A stretch of DNA of 64,000 bases from Escherichia fergusonii ATCC 35469 (GCF_000026225.1 NC_011740.1:372001-436000); one strand, 5' to 3'; counted from the stretch's first letter, positions 45,531 through 55,302 are shown. Notes: generated by a model from the letters alone, not told the origin. Numbers and translations: made by a program.

Positions 45531-45980
45531 ATGGGTCTGTTCAATTTTGTGAAAGATGCCGGAGAAAAACTCTGGGACGCGGTTACAGGTCAGCACGATA
45601 AAGACGATCAGGCGAAAAAGGTGCAGGAGCATCTGAACAAAACCGGTATACCTGATGCCGATAAAGTGAACATTCAAATTGCCGACGGCAAAGCGACGGT
45701 CACTGGTGACGGCTTAAGTCAGGAGGCGAAGGAGAAAATCCTTGTTGCGGTGGGGAATATTTCCGGTATTGCCAGTGTCGATGATCAGGTGAAAACGGCG
45801 ACACCAGCCACTGCCAGCCAGTTTTATACCGTTAAGTCTGGCGACACTCTGAGTGCCATTTCCAAACAGGTCTACGGTAACGCCAATCTGTACAATAAAA
45901 TCTTCGAAGCGAATAAACCGATGCTGAAAAGCCCGGATAAAATTTATCCGGGGCAGGTGTTACGTATTCCTGAAGAGTAG
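45531..45980 (+). CDS. kbp: Potassium-binding protein Kbp (YgaU)
   Basis: Kbp (149 residues) is a cytoplasmic K+ sensor with an N-terminal BON domain (about 20-90) and a C-terminal LysM domain (about 97-146, [18 protein letters not shown]). Start at 45531 has TGAGGTAG upstream. The frame opens nine codons earlier. It is convergent with csiR, whose stop is directly adjacent (45981). Confidence 0.95.
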
Positions 45981-46643
45981 TTAATTGCCAGCCATCGCCT
46001 GCTGGATAATGGGAATTGGCGTCAGTAAATGCTGGCGCATTAACTCACTGGCGCGCGCGGTATCTCGCGCCAGTACCGCCGCAGTCAGGGTCTGGTGCTG
46101 ATCATGTTTATCTTCCAGCATTTCCACCGAAAGCACTGTTCGTCGTAGCCAGATGAACCGATAACGCGCCGCCAGATCAAACAACCGTTCACGCATTTGC
46201 AGCAAATAGTGAGAACCACAGCCCGCCACAATTGCAGTATGAAACGCCTGATGACGCAGATCCCACTCATCAAGCATTTTCTCACTGGCGTCACAGGCCT
46301 CAAGCTTACTCAGCAGATGCGCTTTTGCGAGAACGTCTGCCTCCCATTCATCGCCACCGCGGGCAATCGCCAGACTGACCAGCATCGCTTCCATATTGGC
46401 GCGGGCGTCGAAAATATCGAGCAGCTCCTGCTCTGACATAGACGCCACCCGATACCCTTTTTGATTCACCACCGTGACCAGTCGTTCTGCTACCAGTTGC
46501 GAAAGCGCTTCCCGCAACGGCCCAACGCCAAGTGCATAACGCGATGTCAGCAAACTCATCCGTAATTTTTCATCCGGTTGAAAATTACCGCGAATAATAT
46601 CGTTCTTCAGCCAGCGATAGCCATCCAGAGACGTAATGGTCAT
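45981..46643 (-). CDS. csiR: GntR-family repressor CsiR (GlaR) of the gla-gab operon
   Basis: CsiR (220 residues) has an N-terminal winged helix and a C-terminal FCD effector domain (about 90-210), and represses glaH-lhgO-gabDTP. Glutarate is the reported effector. The start at 46643 (MTITSLDGYRWLKND) matches K-12. It lies 20 bp after gabP as the last gene of the operon. Confidence 0.95.
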   Translation of the reverse strand: MTITSLDGYRWLKNDIIRGNFQPDEKLRMSLLTSRYALGVGPLREALSQLVAERLVTVVNQKGYRVASMSEQELLDIFDARANMEAMLVSLAIARGGDEWEADVLAKAHLLSKLEACDASEKMLDEWDLRHQAFHTAIVAGCGSHYLLQMRERLFDLAARYRFIWLRRTVLSVEMLEDKHDQHQTLTAAVLARDTARASELMRQHLLTPIPIIQQAMAGN

Positions 46644-46663
46644 GGTGTGACTCCTGATCATTA

Positions 46664-48064
46664 TTAGCGCGTATTATGAACGGGTGTTTTTTGCCACAAT
46701 ACCAGTTTTTTCCAGCGCGCCATAATCGGCACGGTACAGATTATCCCTATCGCTAATAAACCGGTGGAGATCACTTCTAACTGTTGCGCCGGGCGGAATA
46801 GCATCACTACCAACACAAAGGTAATAAAGCCGATTACCAGCCAGGTGAGCCACGGATAAAGCCACATCCGCAGGCGAATTTCGCTTCCTTCTGCTCGCAG
46901 AATTTTGCGCATCCGCAATTGTGAAACGGCGATGACTAAATAAACCAGCAGGGCGATAGCGCCGGAGCTGTCGATCAGAAATTTAAACACTTTCGCAGGC
47001 GCGTAATAATTCACCACCACCGTTAAAAATGCCGCGCCGGTGGAGAGTAATACCGCCACATACGGGGTTTTACTGCGGTTGATTTTACCCATTACCGCGG
47101 GAGCATCACCGCGACGGCTTAAGGAGTAGAGCATTCTGGAAGCGGTATACAGCGCCGAGTTCAGGCAACTGGTTACGGAAAGTAATATCACGCAGTCCAT
47201 GATTAATTTCGCATGGGGAATATTGAGCAATTCCAGAACCGAGCGATAAGATCCAACGGCTTTCAGCCCCGGCATATTCCACGGTATTAATGCCACGACG
47301 ACAAAAATAGAGCACAAATAGAAGATAGAAATACGCCAGATAACCGAGTTGGTGGCGCGGACAATATGTTTTTCCGGCGTGTCGGATTCCGCGGCGGCAA
47401 TGGTGACAATTTCTGCGCCCATAAACGAGAACATGGTGATCAGCATCGCGCTTAATACTGCGCCGAAGCCGTTGGGCATAAAGCCGCCGCTATCCCATAA
47501 TCTTGAAATACCGCTTACGTCGGCATAAGGATAAAAACCGCTAATTGCGACTGCACCAAGGAAAATAAAGGCCAGAATGGCAATGACTTTGCACAGCGCC
47601 AGCCAGAACTCAAATTCGCCGTAGTTTTTAACGCTTAATAAATTACTGCCAGTTAAGGCGAGGGTAATGACGAGGGAAAATAACCAGATGGGAATGCCTG
47701 GAACCCACGAGTGCAGGATCATGGCGGCGATGTTGGCTTCCAGCGGGATAACCAGTACCCAAAACCACCAGTACAGCCAGCCGATGGTATAACCCGCCCA
47801 ACGGCCAATAGCTTTATCGGCATAGGTGGAAAACGAACCCGTGTCGGGCGTGGCAACCGCCATTTCCGCCAACATCCGCATAATCATAACCACCAGTAAT
47901 CCGGCGAACAGATAGGCCAGTAATACCGCTGGACCCGCTTCGGCGATGGCGACGCTGGAACCGACAAACAGACTTGCGCCGATAACACCGGCAATAGACA
48001 ACATGGTGACGTGGCGTGATTTCAGCCCGCCGCCTAACTCATGTGGTTGCGATGATTGCCCCAT
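46664..48064 (-). CDS. gabP: 4-aminobutyrate transporter GabP
   Basis: GabP (466 residues) is a twelve-helix amino acid-polyamine-organocation permease importing GABA. The first helix motif SIAGVIGASLFVGSS and the amphipathic substrate-region NYGEFEFWLALCKV are present. Start at 48064 gives MGQSSQPHELGGGLKSRHV. The frame opens 21 codons earlier. Separated from gabT by a BIME. Confidence 0.95.
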   Translation of the reverse strand: MGQSSQPHELGGGLKSRHVTMLSIAGVIGASLFVGSSVAIAEAGPAVLLAYLFAGLLVVMIMRMLAEMAVATPDTGSFSTYADKAIGRWAGYTIGWLYWWFWVLVIPLEANIAAMILHSWVPGIPIWLFSLVITLALTGSNLLSVKNYGEFEFWLALCKVIAILAFIFLGAVAISGFYPYADVSGISRLWDSGGFMPNGFGAVLSAMLITMFSFMGAEIVTIAAAESDTPEKHIVRATNSVIWRISIFYLCSIFVVVALIPWNMPGLKAVGSYRSVLELLNIPHAKLIMDCVILLSVTSCLNSALYTASRMLYSLSRRGDAPAVMGKINRSKTPYVAVLLSTGAAFLTVVVNYYAPAKVFKFLIDSSGAIALLVYLVIAVSQLRMRKILRAEGSEIRLRMWLYPWLTWLVIGFITFVLVVMLFRPAQQLEVISTGLLAIGIICTVPIMARWKKLVLWQKTPVHNTR

Positions 48065-48217
48065 CCTGAATCCTCTCGAAAGTGTGACACTTGGGAGAGC
48101 GGCCCGACATTTCCCGCGTCGGGTCACGCGTTTAATTGTTATTGGTTCTTTTTGCCGGAGAGCGGCTCCGCCTTATCTGGCCGACATAGATTTATTCCTG
48201 TTCACGTACAGATTGTT

Positions 48218-48290
48218 GGATGCGGCGTAAACGCCTTATCCGACCAGGATCCCCGTAGGCCGGACAAGACGCACAGCGTCGCCTCCGGCA
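48218..48290. repeat. BIME between gabT and gabP
   Basis: Two REP units in opposite orientation, GGATGCGGCGTAAACGCCTT and GTAGGCCGGACAAGACGCAC, lie between gabT and gabP within the operon, so they may uncouple downstream gabP and csiR expression. Confidence 0.9.
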
Positions 48291-48300
48291 TGGTGCGGTG

Positions 48301-49581
48301 CTACTGCTTCGTCTCATCAAAACACTGGCTGATGATCTCCAGACCCTGACGGATCTGAGCGTCTTCAATGGTGAGCGGTACAAGGATGCGCAGCACGTTG
48401 TAATACGGGCCGCAGGAGAGAAGAATCAGGCCTTTATCGCGGGCGCGCGCCACGATCTCGGTGGTGAGTTTGGCGTCCGGTTTGCTATGATCTCCACCTT
48501 CAAACAGCTCGATGGCGATCATCGCTCCCAGACCACGTACATCGCCGATCTCGGTGTGTTTTTCGGCGATCGCCAGCAATCCGTCTTTCAGCTTTTGCCC
48601 CAGATCGTTGGCTTTTTGCAGCAGATTTTCCTGTTCAAACACCTTCAACACTTCCAGCGCCGCGACGCAGGCAATCGGGTTACCCGCATAAGTGCCGCCT
48701 AAGCCGCCCGGTGCGACAGCGTCCATCACTTCGGCGCGCCCGGTGACGCCCGCCAGCGGGAAACCGCCTGCGATCGATTTCGCAAAGGTGGTGAGATCCG
48801 GCGCGACGCCCATTTGCTCCATCGCAAACAGCGTGCCGGTACGTCCCGCGCCGCTTTGCACTTCATCGGCAATCAACATGATCCCGTGCTCGTCACACAG
48901 CGCGCGTAAACGCTGCATAAACGCAGGTGTCGCGGCGTAGAAACCGCCTTCACCCTGAACCGGCTCAATCACGATGGCGGCGATATCTTCCGGCGCGGCG
49001 TCATTTTTGAAGATCCGGTGGATGCTGGCGATAGCGTCATCTTCACTGATGCCGTGCAGTGGACACGGATAAAGCGCGCGATAAACATGCCCTGGCATCA
49101 GCCCCATGCCAGCAGAGTACGGATTCACCTTGCCGGTCAGCGCCAGCGTGTAGTGCGTACGCCCGTGATAAGCGCCGCTAAAGGCGATGGTGCCGCTGCG
49201 TTTGGTGGCGGCGCGGGCGATTTTCACCGCGTTTTCCACCGCTTCGGACCCCGTGGTGACCAGCAGCGTTTTTTTGGCGAAATCGCCCGGCACCTTCTGA
49301 TTCATAATCTCGCACAGCTCCAGATACGGCTCGTAAGCCAGCACCTGGAAGCAAGTGTGCGACAGCTTTTTCAACTGCGCTTCCACAGCCGCCACCACTT
49401 TCGGATGCAGGTGCCCGGTATTGAGCACCGCAATCCCGCCCGCGAAATCAAGATACTCACGGCCTTCAACGTCCCACACCCGACAGTTTTCTGCGCGATC
49501 AGCGAAAATCGGGTGAATTTGCCCAACGCCACGGGGAATCGCCTGACTGCGGCGTTGCATTAACTCTTTATTGCTGCTCAT
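48301..49581 (-). CDS. gabT: 4-aminobutyrate aminotransferase GabT
   Basis: GabT (426 residues) transfers the amino group of GABA to 2-oxoglutarate, giving succinate semialdehyde, and also acts on 5-aminovalerate in lysine breakdown. The PLP site is visible as IADEVQSGAGRTG (Asp) and TTFAKSIAGGFP (Lys about 268). Located between gabD and gabP. Confidence 0.97.
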   Translation of the reverse strand: MSSNKELMQRRSQAIPRGVGQIHPIFADRAENCRVWDVEGREYLDFAGGIAVLNTGHLHPKVVAAVEAQLKKLSHTCFQVLAYEPYLELCEIMNQKVPGDFAKKTLLVTTGSEAVENAVKIARAATKRSGTIAFSGAYHGRTHYTLALTGKVNPYSAGMGLMPGHVYRALYPCPLHGISEDDAIASIHRIFKNDAAPEDIAAIVIEPVQGEGGFYAATPAFMQRLRALCDEHGIMLIADEVQSGAGRTGTLFAMEQMGVAPDLTTFAKSIAGGFPLAGVTGRAEVMDAVAPGGLGGTYAGNPIACVAALEVLKVFEQENLLQKANDLGQKLKDGLLAIAEKHTEIGDVRGLGAMIAIELFEGGDHSKPDAKLTTEIVARARDKGLILLSCGPYYNVLRILVPLTIEDAQIRQGLEIISQCFDETKQ

Positions 49582-49594
49582 TCGCGTTCTCCAG

Positions 49595-51043
49595 TTAAAG
49601 ACCGATGCACATGTATTTGATTTCTAAATAATCTTCGATGCCATACTTCGAACCTTCACGACCCAGCCCCGAGGCTTTTATGCCGCCGAACGGGGCCACT
49701 TCATTGGAAATAATGCCGGTATTGATACCGACGATGCCGTATTCCAGCGCCTCGCCCACGCGGAAGACGCGGCTTAAATCACGGGCGTAAAAATAGGCGG
49801 CAAGGCCAAACTCGGTGTCATTGGCCTGCGCAATCACATCGGTTTCATCTTTAAAGCGGAACAGCGGGGCGAGGGGGCCGAACGTCTCTTCTTTCGACAC
49901 TTTGGCGTTGGCCGGAACATCCACCAGAATGGTCGGCTGGAAGAAGTTGCCGCCGCGTTCATGCGCTTTGCCTCCGCAAACCACGCGCGCGCCTTTCTCC
50001 AGCGCATCGGCGATATGCTCTTCCACTTTTGCTACCGCTTTTTCATCGATCAGTGGCCCAATGGTGACGCCTTTTTCCAGCCCGTCACCGATGTGCAGTT
50101 TGCTCACCGCCTGCTGCAATTTTTCGGCAAAGCGGTCATACACGCCGTCCTGCACATACAGGCGGTTGGCGCAGACGCAGGTTTGCCCGGCGTTACGGAA
50201 TTTCGAGGCCAGCGCTCCTTCCACGGCTTTATCGAGATCGGCATCGTCAAAGACAATAAACGGTGCGTTGCCGCCCAGCTCCAGCGACACTTTTTTGATG
50301 TCTTTCGCGCACTGTTCCATTAACTGACGACCAATTTCGGTCGAGCCGGTAAACGACAGCTTGCGCACCAGCGGGTTGCTGGTCAGTTCGTTACCGACCG
50401 CGCCCGCCGAACCGGTCACCACGCTAAATACGCCAGCCGGAATGCCCGCGCGAATCGCCAGCTCTGCCAGCGCCAGCGCAGAGAACGGCGTCTGACTGGC
50501 GGGCTTCAGCACCATCGTGCAGCCTGCCGCCAGCGCCGGACCGGCTTTACGGGTAATCATCGCCGCCGGGAAGTTCCACGGCGTGATAGCGGCGGTAACA
50601 CCAATCGGCTGCTTGATGACAATCAGGCGCTTATCGGCCTGATGACCGGGAATGGTGTCGCCATAAATGCGTTTGCCTTCTTCGGCAAACCACTCAATAA
50701 ATGAGGCGGCGTAGCTGATTTCGCCTTTCGCTTCCGCCAGCGGTTTGCCCTGTTCGAGGGTCATCAGGCGCGCTAAATCGTCCTGATGCTCCATCATCAA
50801 ATTGAACCAGTTACGCAGAATGTTGGCGCGTTCTTTGGCGGTAAGGGCACGCCAGGCGGGTAGGGCGCGGTTGGCGGCGTCAATAGCGGCGCGGGTTTCA
50901 TCTGCGCCCATTTTGGGTACGCTACCCAGCTTGTCGCCATTCGCCGGATTGGTGACCTCGATGACTTCGCCATTGTTGGCGTCCAGCCATTCCCCGTTAA
51001 TTAACGCCTGCTGGCGGAATAAGTTACTGTCGTTCAGTTTCAT
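49595..51043 (-). CDS. gabD: Succinate/glutarate semialdehyde dehydrogenase GabD
   Basis: GabD (482 residues) oxidises succinate semialdehyde (and glutarate semialdehyde) with NADP+. The catalytic glutamate is in SLELGGNAPF (about 255) and the cysteine in AGQTCVCANR (about 289). It follows lhgO by 22 bp and precedes gabT by 13 bp. Confidence 0.97.
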   Translation of the reverse strand: MKLNDSNLFRQQALINGEWLDANNGEVIEVTNPANGDKLGSVPKMGADETRAAIDAANRALPAWRALTAKERANILRNWFNLMMEHQDDLARLMTLEQGKPLAEAKGEISYAASFIEWFAEEGKRIYGDTIPGHQADKRLIVIKQPIGVTAAITPWNFPAAMITRKAGPALAAGCTMVLKPASQTPFSALALAELAIRAGIPAGVFSVVTGSAGAVGNELTSNPLVRKLSFTGSTEIGRQLMEQCAKDIKKVSLELGGNAPFIVFDDADLDKAVEGALASKFRNAGQTCVCANRLYVQDGVYDRFAEKLQQAVSKLHIGDGLEKGVTIGPLIDEKAVAKVEEHIADALEKGARVVCGGKAHERGGNFFQPTILVDVPANAKVSKEETFGPLAPLFRFKDETDVIAQANDTEFGLAAYFYARDLSRVFRVGEALEYGIVGINTGIISNEVAPFGGIKASGLGREGSKYGIEDYLEIKYMCIGL

Positions 51044-51065
51044 CGCTACATCCTGTTTTCAAAGG

Positions 51066-52334
51066 TTATTGATTAAAGGCGGCGTGTAAGGCATCCACAC
51101 TACGTGCCGCTCGCAGCGTGCGTCCGGGGTTACTCTGGCTTGCCAACAGCGTTTGTACCTTGCTGACAATATGCGCACCAATAGGAATTGCTGATGTCGC
51201 TGCCGGGGAGGGCGCATTGCAGGTGTGGATCGTGCGCGGGGTGGTGACAAACAGAAAATCGTCAATCAGCTTGCCGTCCGGCGATACTGCCTGCGCCCGC
51301 ACACCGGCGGGCCAGGGCTGAAGATCGCTTAACGAAAGCCCGGGACAATACTTTTGCACCAGCCGCAGATAGCCGCTTTTGCACAGCGAGTTTTTCATCT
51401 CGCCCAGTCCTGAGCGTAGATGGTTTTGCAGCACCCGGCGAATCCCCGACGAGCCCAAAATCTCCAGCGTGTCGCTAAATGAGAAGTCGCGCTTGCGATA
51501 GCCTTCACGTTTAAAAGCCAGCACCGCGTTTGGCCCAACGGTCACGCTGCCGTCGATCATACGAGTGAGATGCACGCCCAAAAACGGCATTGCCGGGTCG
51601 GGGATGGGGTAAATCAGGTGGTTAACAATGTGGTTATGCTCCGGCGCAAGGCGGAAATACTCGCCGCGGAACGGGCAGATAATAAAGCCAGGTTCGAGGC
51701 CGAGCATTTTCACCAGCCGGTCAGCCATCAGCCCGGAACAGCTAATCAGCGTCGATGCTTCATATTCGCCGCCCTGGCGGGTACGTATCACCACGCCGTT
51801 TTTATGCTCATTAAGGCCGCTGACTTCGGCGTTATAAATAATCTCACCGCCTCTGGCCTGGAAGATTTTTGCCATCGCCGCCGTCACTTCGCGGTAGCTG
51901 ACAATACCGCTGGACGGCACAAAAATGCCGCCGAGCCCGGTGATATTCGGTTCGCACTCGCGCAGTTCGTCGGCGTTTAACCACTCGCGTTCAATACCGT
52001 TCGCCGCTGTGCGTTCCCATAAAGCGCGCATCCGTTCCATTTCGAGTTCAGACGTGGCGACCAGCATCTTGCCGCAGTTGTCGTAGCGAATGCCGTTTTG
52101 ATCGCAAAAGGCTTTAGTGGCGCGGTTTCCCGCCAGGCAAAACTGCGCCTTCAGGCTGCCGGGCGTGTAATAGACCCCGGCATGGATCACGCCGCTGTTG
52201 TGGCCCGTCTGGTGACAGGCAGGGCCGGACTCTTTTTCCAGCAACGCAATGCGTGCATCCGGATAGACATCAATCAGTTGCATGGCGGTCGACATGCCAA
52301 TGATGCCGCCGCCAATAATCACAAAATCATACAT
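51066..52334 (-). CDS. lhgO: L-2-hydroxyglutarate dehydrogenase LhgO (YgaF)
   Basis: LhgO (422 residues) is an FAD-dependent membrane-linked enzyme that oxidises L-2-hydroxyglutarate to 2-oxoglutarate and feeds electrons to quinone. The FAD motif FVIIGGGIIGMSTAMQL is at the N-terminus. It takes the product of GlaH, encoded 19 bp upstream. Confidence 0.96.
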   Translation of the reverse strand: MYDFVIIGGGIIGMSTAMQLIDVYPDARIALLEKESGPACHQTGHNSGVIHAGVYYTPGSLKAQFCLAGNRATKAFCDQNGIRYDNCGKMLVATSELEMERMRALWERTAANGIEREWLNADELRECEPNITGLGGIFVPSSGIVSYREVTAAMAKIFQARGGEIIYNAEVSGLNEHKNGVVIRTRQGGEYEASTLISCSGLMADRLVKMLGLEPGFIICPFRGEYFRLAPEHNHIVNHLIYPIPDPAMPFLGVHLTRMIDGSVTVGPNAVLAFKREGYRKRDFSFSDTLEILGSSGIRRVLQNHLRSGLGEMKNSLCKSGYLRLVQKYCPGLSLSDLQPWPAGVRAQAVSPDGKLIDDFLFVTTPRTIHTCNAPSPAATSAIPIGAHIVSKVQTLLASQSNPGRTLRAARSVDALHAAFNQ

Positions 52335-52353
52335 CCGCTCAATTCCTTTGCGC

Positions 52354-53331
52354 TTACTGATGCGTCTGGTAGTGGTGAGTGGCGTAAGCGAAATAGCCGC
52401 GCTGGCGCATCAGTTCACGACGCAGATCCGGATGTGCGGTAAAGCGGTCGCGACCGTGCAGCCAGAACAGGTTATTAATTAACAGGAATTTGCCAACGGG
52501 AACGGGCACAGAAAGTATGCCTTTGCTGGTTTCAATGGCATCGGAAAGCTCGCTCAACCACACGCCTTCTTCGAAGTCTTTCGGCTGGACGAACTGGTCG
52601 ATATAGCGCATCACCGGGCGGCCCTGCTGGTCGACGTCGAACACCGGATGGAAAACATCTTTGCTGACGTTTTTGCTCGGTGGCGCGGCAAAGCGCATCG
52701 GACGGCGCGCCAGCGGGTGGCGGAAATAGTGCTCCAGATGTTCCCAGTCATCGAGATGCAGCAGCAGCGAGTTACCCCCCTGCATATTTTGCTCGTCGAT
52801 TTTCATCATCAGCACGTAATCAGTGATCTCTTCGACGTAGGTGCCGTCGTTGTGCAACTCCATTACGCGGTGCGGCTGACGCAGGTAGCTGTCTGAGTTA
52901 TCGACATTTTTCACCACAAAACGCGCGTAATACTGACCACTCATGGCGTCGAAATTTGAGCGACCAATCAGATGCGCCACCGCCGTTGCCAGCTTCACCA
53001 TCTCATCTGCCTGCGCGACATCATCGACACCTACCGCATTAATTAACAGCGCACCTTCAGCACGGTTTAGCAGCGTCTTCAACAGCAACGGTTGCAGCTG
53101 ATTCGCACACAAATCATCAAGAATTTTGCCTACCCGAAAACGCAGAAACGATTTGTACTCCAGCGCCTGCACGGGCCATTCGGCAACCTGCTCGAGAAAC
53201 TGTTTGGTCGTCTGTTCGGTGAAGGTGAGTTCCAGCAGACGCGGGGATTGCGCCGACGGGATGAGAGTGAATCCGCTATAGTCCTGGCCTGAATCGACAG
53301 CGTTATTTTGTACGGCGGTCAGTGCATTCAT
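52354..53331 (-). CDS. glaH: Glutarate 2-hydroxylase GlaH (CsiD)
   Basis: GlaH (325 residues) is a Fe(II)/2-oxoglutarate-dependent dioxygenase converting glutarate to L-2-hydroxyglutarate in lysine breakdown during carbon starvation. The iron ligands are in ELHNDGT (His160, Asp162) and LHGRDRF (His about 292). Start at 53331 gives MNALTAVQNN as in K-12. It is the first gene of the operon and is sigma-S- and cAMP-CRP-dependent. Confidence 0.96.
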   Translation of the reverse strand: MNALTAVQNNAVDSGQDYSGFTLIPSAQSPRLLELTFTEQTTKQFLEQVAEWPVQALEYKSFLRFRVGKILDDLCANQLQPLLLKTLLNRAEGALLINAVGVDDVAQADEMVKLATAVAHLIGRSNFDAMSGQYYARFVVKNVDNSDSYLRQPHRVMELHNDGTYVEEITDYVLMMKIDEQNMQGGNSLLLHLDDWEHLEHYFRHPLARRPMRFAAPPSKNVSKDVFHPVFDVDQQGRPVMRYIDQFVQPKDFEEGVWLSELSDAIETSKGILSVPVPVGKFLLINNLFWLHGRDRFTAHPDLRRELMRQRGYFAYATHHYQTHQ

Positions 53332-53560
53332 CAGAAGCGATCCTCTTATGAGATGTAGGGTGACATGGCGATGCTCATTTCGTAGCCATAATCTAAAAAT
53401 ATCTACATTTCTGAAAAATGCGGTCAAAATGACGTGTTTGTTTAATTATTGTGATCTAAAACAACAATTAATTAACAATGTGATATTCTGAATTTAAGAG
53501 TAGTTTTTATGAATTAATTAACATAATCAGTTTGTTAACGGAGAGGGGCTAAGAGAATAG
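53332..53560 (-). promoter_or_regulatory. glaH promoter region
   Basis: About 230 bp of A/T-rich DNA upstream of glaH. A TCACA half-site (minus strand TTTTAGATCACA, around 53450) is placed roughly where the known CRP site of csiD lies, but its left half is weak. I cannot fix the sigma-S -10 exactly. Confidence 0.5.
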
Positions 53561-53594
53561 AAAAAGAACCCCTGATGTTTCCATCAGGGGTTCT
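53561..53594 (-). terminator. Strong minus-strand terminator upstream of glaH
   Basis: On the minus strand AGAACCCCTGATGGAAACAT closes with CAGGGGTTCT, a 13-bp stem, then TTTTTC. It lies 230 bp before glaH with no minus-strand gene between it and the next terminator at 53708, so it may end a small RNA. Confidence 0.85.
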
Positions 53595-53707
53595 CGGTAC
53601 AACATCACACAACTGGATTTGCCCACCTTCCTTAGCAGGTCGTGCAAAATCATATTGCCATGGATAAATAAATAACGTAATCAGGTCTATTGCTTAGATG
53701 AAATAAT

Positions 53708-53732
53708 AAAAAAAAGCCCATCAATGATGGGC
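53708..53732 (-). terminator. Second minus-strand terminator
   Basis: On the minus strand GCCCATCATTGATGGGC is followed by TTTTTTTTATT, a textbook terminator with no obvious gene directly upstream on that strand. Confidence 0.8.
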
Positions 53733-53973
53733 TATCCAGAAATGGGAGAAAAATATAAAAAAACATACACAGTTACCTTACTGACGGAGTGATTTTCTCT
53801 TATTTTGTCGCTATTGAATATCCGGTGGAATACTGGTTTTCCAGGTTGGACAAGAATGATGAATCAATCAAAATTATCATGATTCCATCATGATTATCTT
53901 TTCACTTCTCCGTAATATGCGCCCACACCAAACGAGATATGTCCTGAGACCAATACAGGGCAAATTAAGTAAA

Positions 53974-54054
53974 CCGCCATTAGCTCATCTGGAAGAGCGG
54001 ACGACAATCAGGATTGTTGTAGGGTACGGGGTTCGAGGCCTCGATGGCGGCCCA
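53974..54054 (+). tRNA. tRNA-like element with oversized anticodon arm
   Basis: The 81-nt sequence has an acceptor stem CCGCCAT/ATGGCGG (7 perfect pairs), CCCA 3' end (discriminator C plus CCA), a D-arm GCTC-ATCTGGAA-GAGC, and a T-arm CGGGG-TTCGAGG-CCTCG. The anticodon arm does not fit 5+7: ACGACA and TGTTGT pair around an 8-nt loop ATCAGGAT, with T-CAG-G in the middle, and can extend to 8 pairs. Either a decayed tRNA, or an unusual tRNA or tRNA-like RNA, probably carried by a mobile element. A T-run follows at once (54056-54061). Confidence 0.6.
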
Positions 54055-54195
54055 ATTTTTTACCACAGTGCAGCAAAACACCCCTTGTTAACCGATATCA
54101 ATGACATTTCCGAATAACCCACGAAAAAAATCTGATTTTGTCTTTTTTTACTATGCTGAGAATTAAGAATAATCAATGGTAAGTAATCTCAGGTA

Positions 54196-54224
54196 AAAAA
54201 AATCCCGCCAAAGAGTGGCGGGAA
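54196..54224 (-). terminator. Terminator of yahB
   Basis: On the minus strand TCCCGCCACTCTTTGGCGGGA is followed by TTTTTTTTACC. It is about 145 bp beyond the yahB stop and is the first terminator that gene meets. Confidence 0.85.
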
Positions 54225-54369
54225 ACCTTATCGCATGGGAAACAATGAATAATGGTTTTACAGAATTTATAATACAGTTTATTGAGATATAAAAAATCGG
54301 GTCATTTACCTGGAATGTTTTTCATAACAATGTAAAAATAATAAAATTCCTGTTCGCGCATATATTTTC

Positions 54370-55302
54370 TTAATTGTCACGGTGCAATAAATCTTCATAA
54401 ATCGCGGTTAAAATACCTTTCTGTCCAAATTGTTTTTTTATCCACTGCGTCACCTGACCGGTGGCAGAGTGTTGAGTTGCCAGTAACATGCGCGAATCCT
54501 GGCGCGGGTTATGGATTTGTCGGGTAACCAGCAGGGATTGCGCCATCGCCTCGCGGACCATGTAATCCGGCAAAAAACCAATCCCTTCACCTAAAATCTG
54601 GCACTGGCATTTGGTGTTGAAATCTGGCACCAGAATCGACTCCTGCCCATGCAGCAACCAGCCCACTTTTTTATTAATCGTATGCGCGGTATCTTCCACC
54701 ATGATATTGGGGTAGAGACGTAGCTGACTTTCAGCGATCGGCTCTGGCACAAAGGCTAACGGGTGATCCGGGGCGATAGCAAAAGCCCAGCGAATTGTGC
54801 CAATTTCAGTGTAATCAATGCCGCCACCGTCCAGCAGCGTGTCGGGCGCGCCAATAGCGATATTCGCCTGATTATTAATAATCGCATCCCAGACACCATT
54901 ATACACTTCGGTCGTCACGGTAATCTGGCAGGTTGGAAATTGCTTTTTCAGCACCTGCAATAAGCGCGCGGTGTGTTTGGGTGTATAAAGTAGCTGGTTA
55001 ATACAAATGCGAACCCGTGCTTCAATGCCCTGCGAAATAGTATCAATGCTGCGTTTGATGGCGTGAAAATCATTCAGCAGGTCGGTAGCTTTGCGGAAAA
55101 AATAACGCCCGGACTCGGTTAACTCAATACTGCGGGTGTTACGGGTGAACAGCACCACATCCAGCCCCGTTTCCATTCGCTTGATGGTGTAGCTAATGGC
55201 GGAAGTGGTTAAACCCAACTCGTCTGCCGCTTTACTGAAGCTGCTAAAACGCGCAGCGGTAGTAAACGCCAACAGGTTTTCTTCGGTGAAAATTGAGTTC
55301 AT
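54370..55302 (-). CDS. yahB: LysR-family regulator YahB
   Basis: YahB (310 residues) has an N-terminal LysR winged helix (SKAADELGLTTSAISYTIKRM near 24-44) and a C-terminal effector domain. It is the likely regulator of the yah catabolic genes, but its ligand is unknown. It is read on the same strand as yahC and away from yahD-J. In K-12 the same gene lies next to yahA and the bet genes, not beside glaH. Confidence 0.9.
   Translation of the reverse strand: MNSIFTEENLLAFTTAARFSSFSKAADELGLTTSAISYTIKRMETGLDVVLFTRNTRSIELTESGRYFFRKATDLLNDFHAIKRSIDTISQGIEARVRICINQLLYTPKHTARLLQVLKKQFPTCQITVTTEVYNGVWDAIINNQANIAIGAPDTLLDGGGIDYTEIGTIRWAFAIAPDHPLAFVPEPIAESQLRLYPNIMVEDTAHTINKKVGWLLHGQESILVPDFNTKCQCQILGEGIGFLPDYMVREAMAQSLLVTRQIHNPRQDSRMLLATQHSATGQVTQWIKKQFGQKGILTAIYEDLLHRDN

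Noticed and set aside
53890..54117. 75-codon open frame spanning the tRNA-like element
   Set aside because: It overlaps the tRNA-like structure completely, has no ribosome site, and its composition is not protein-like.
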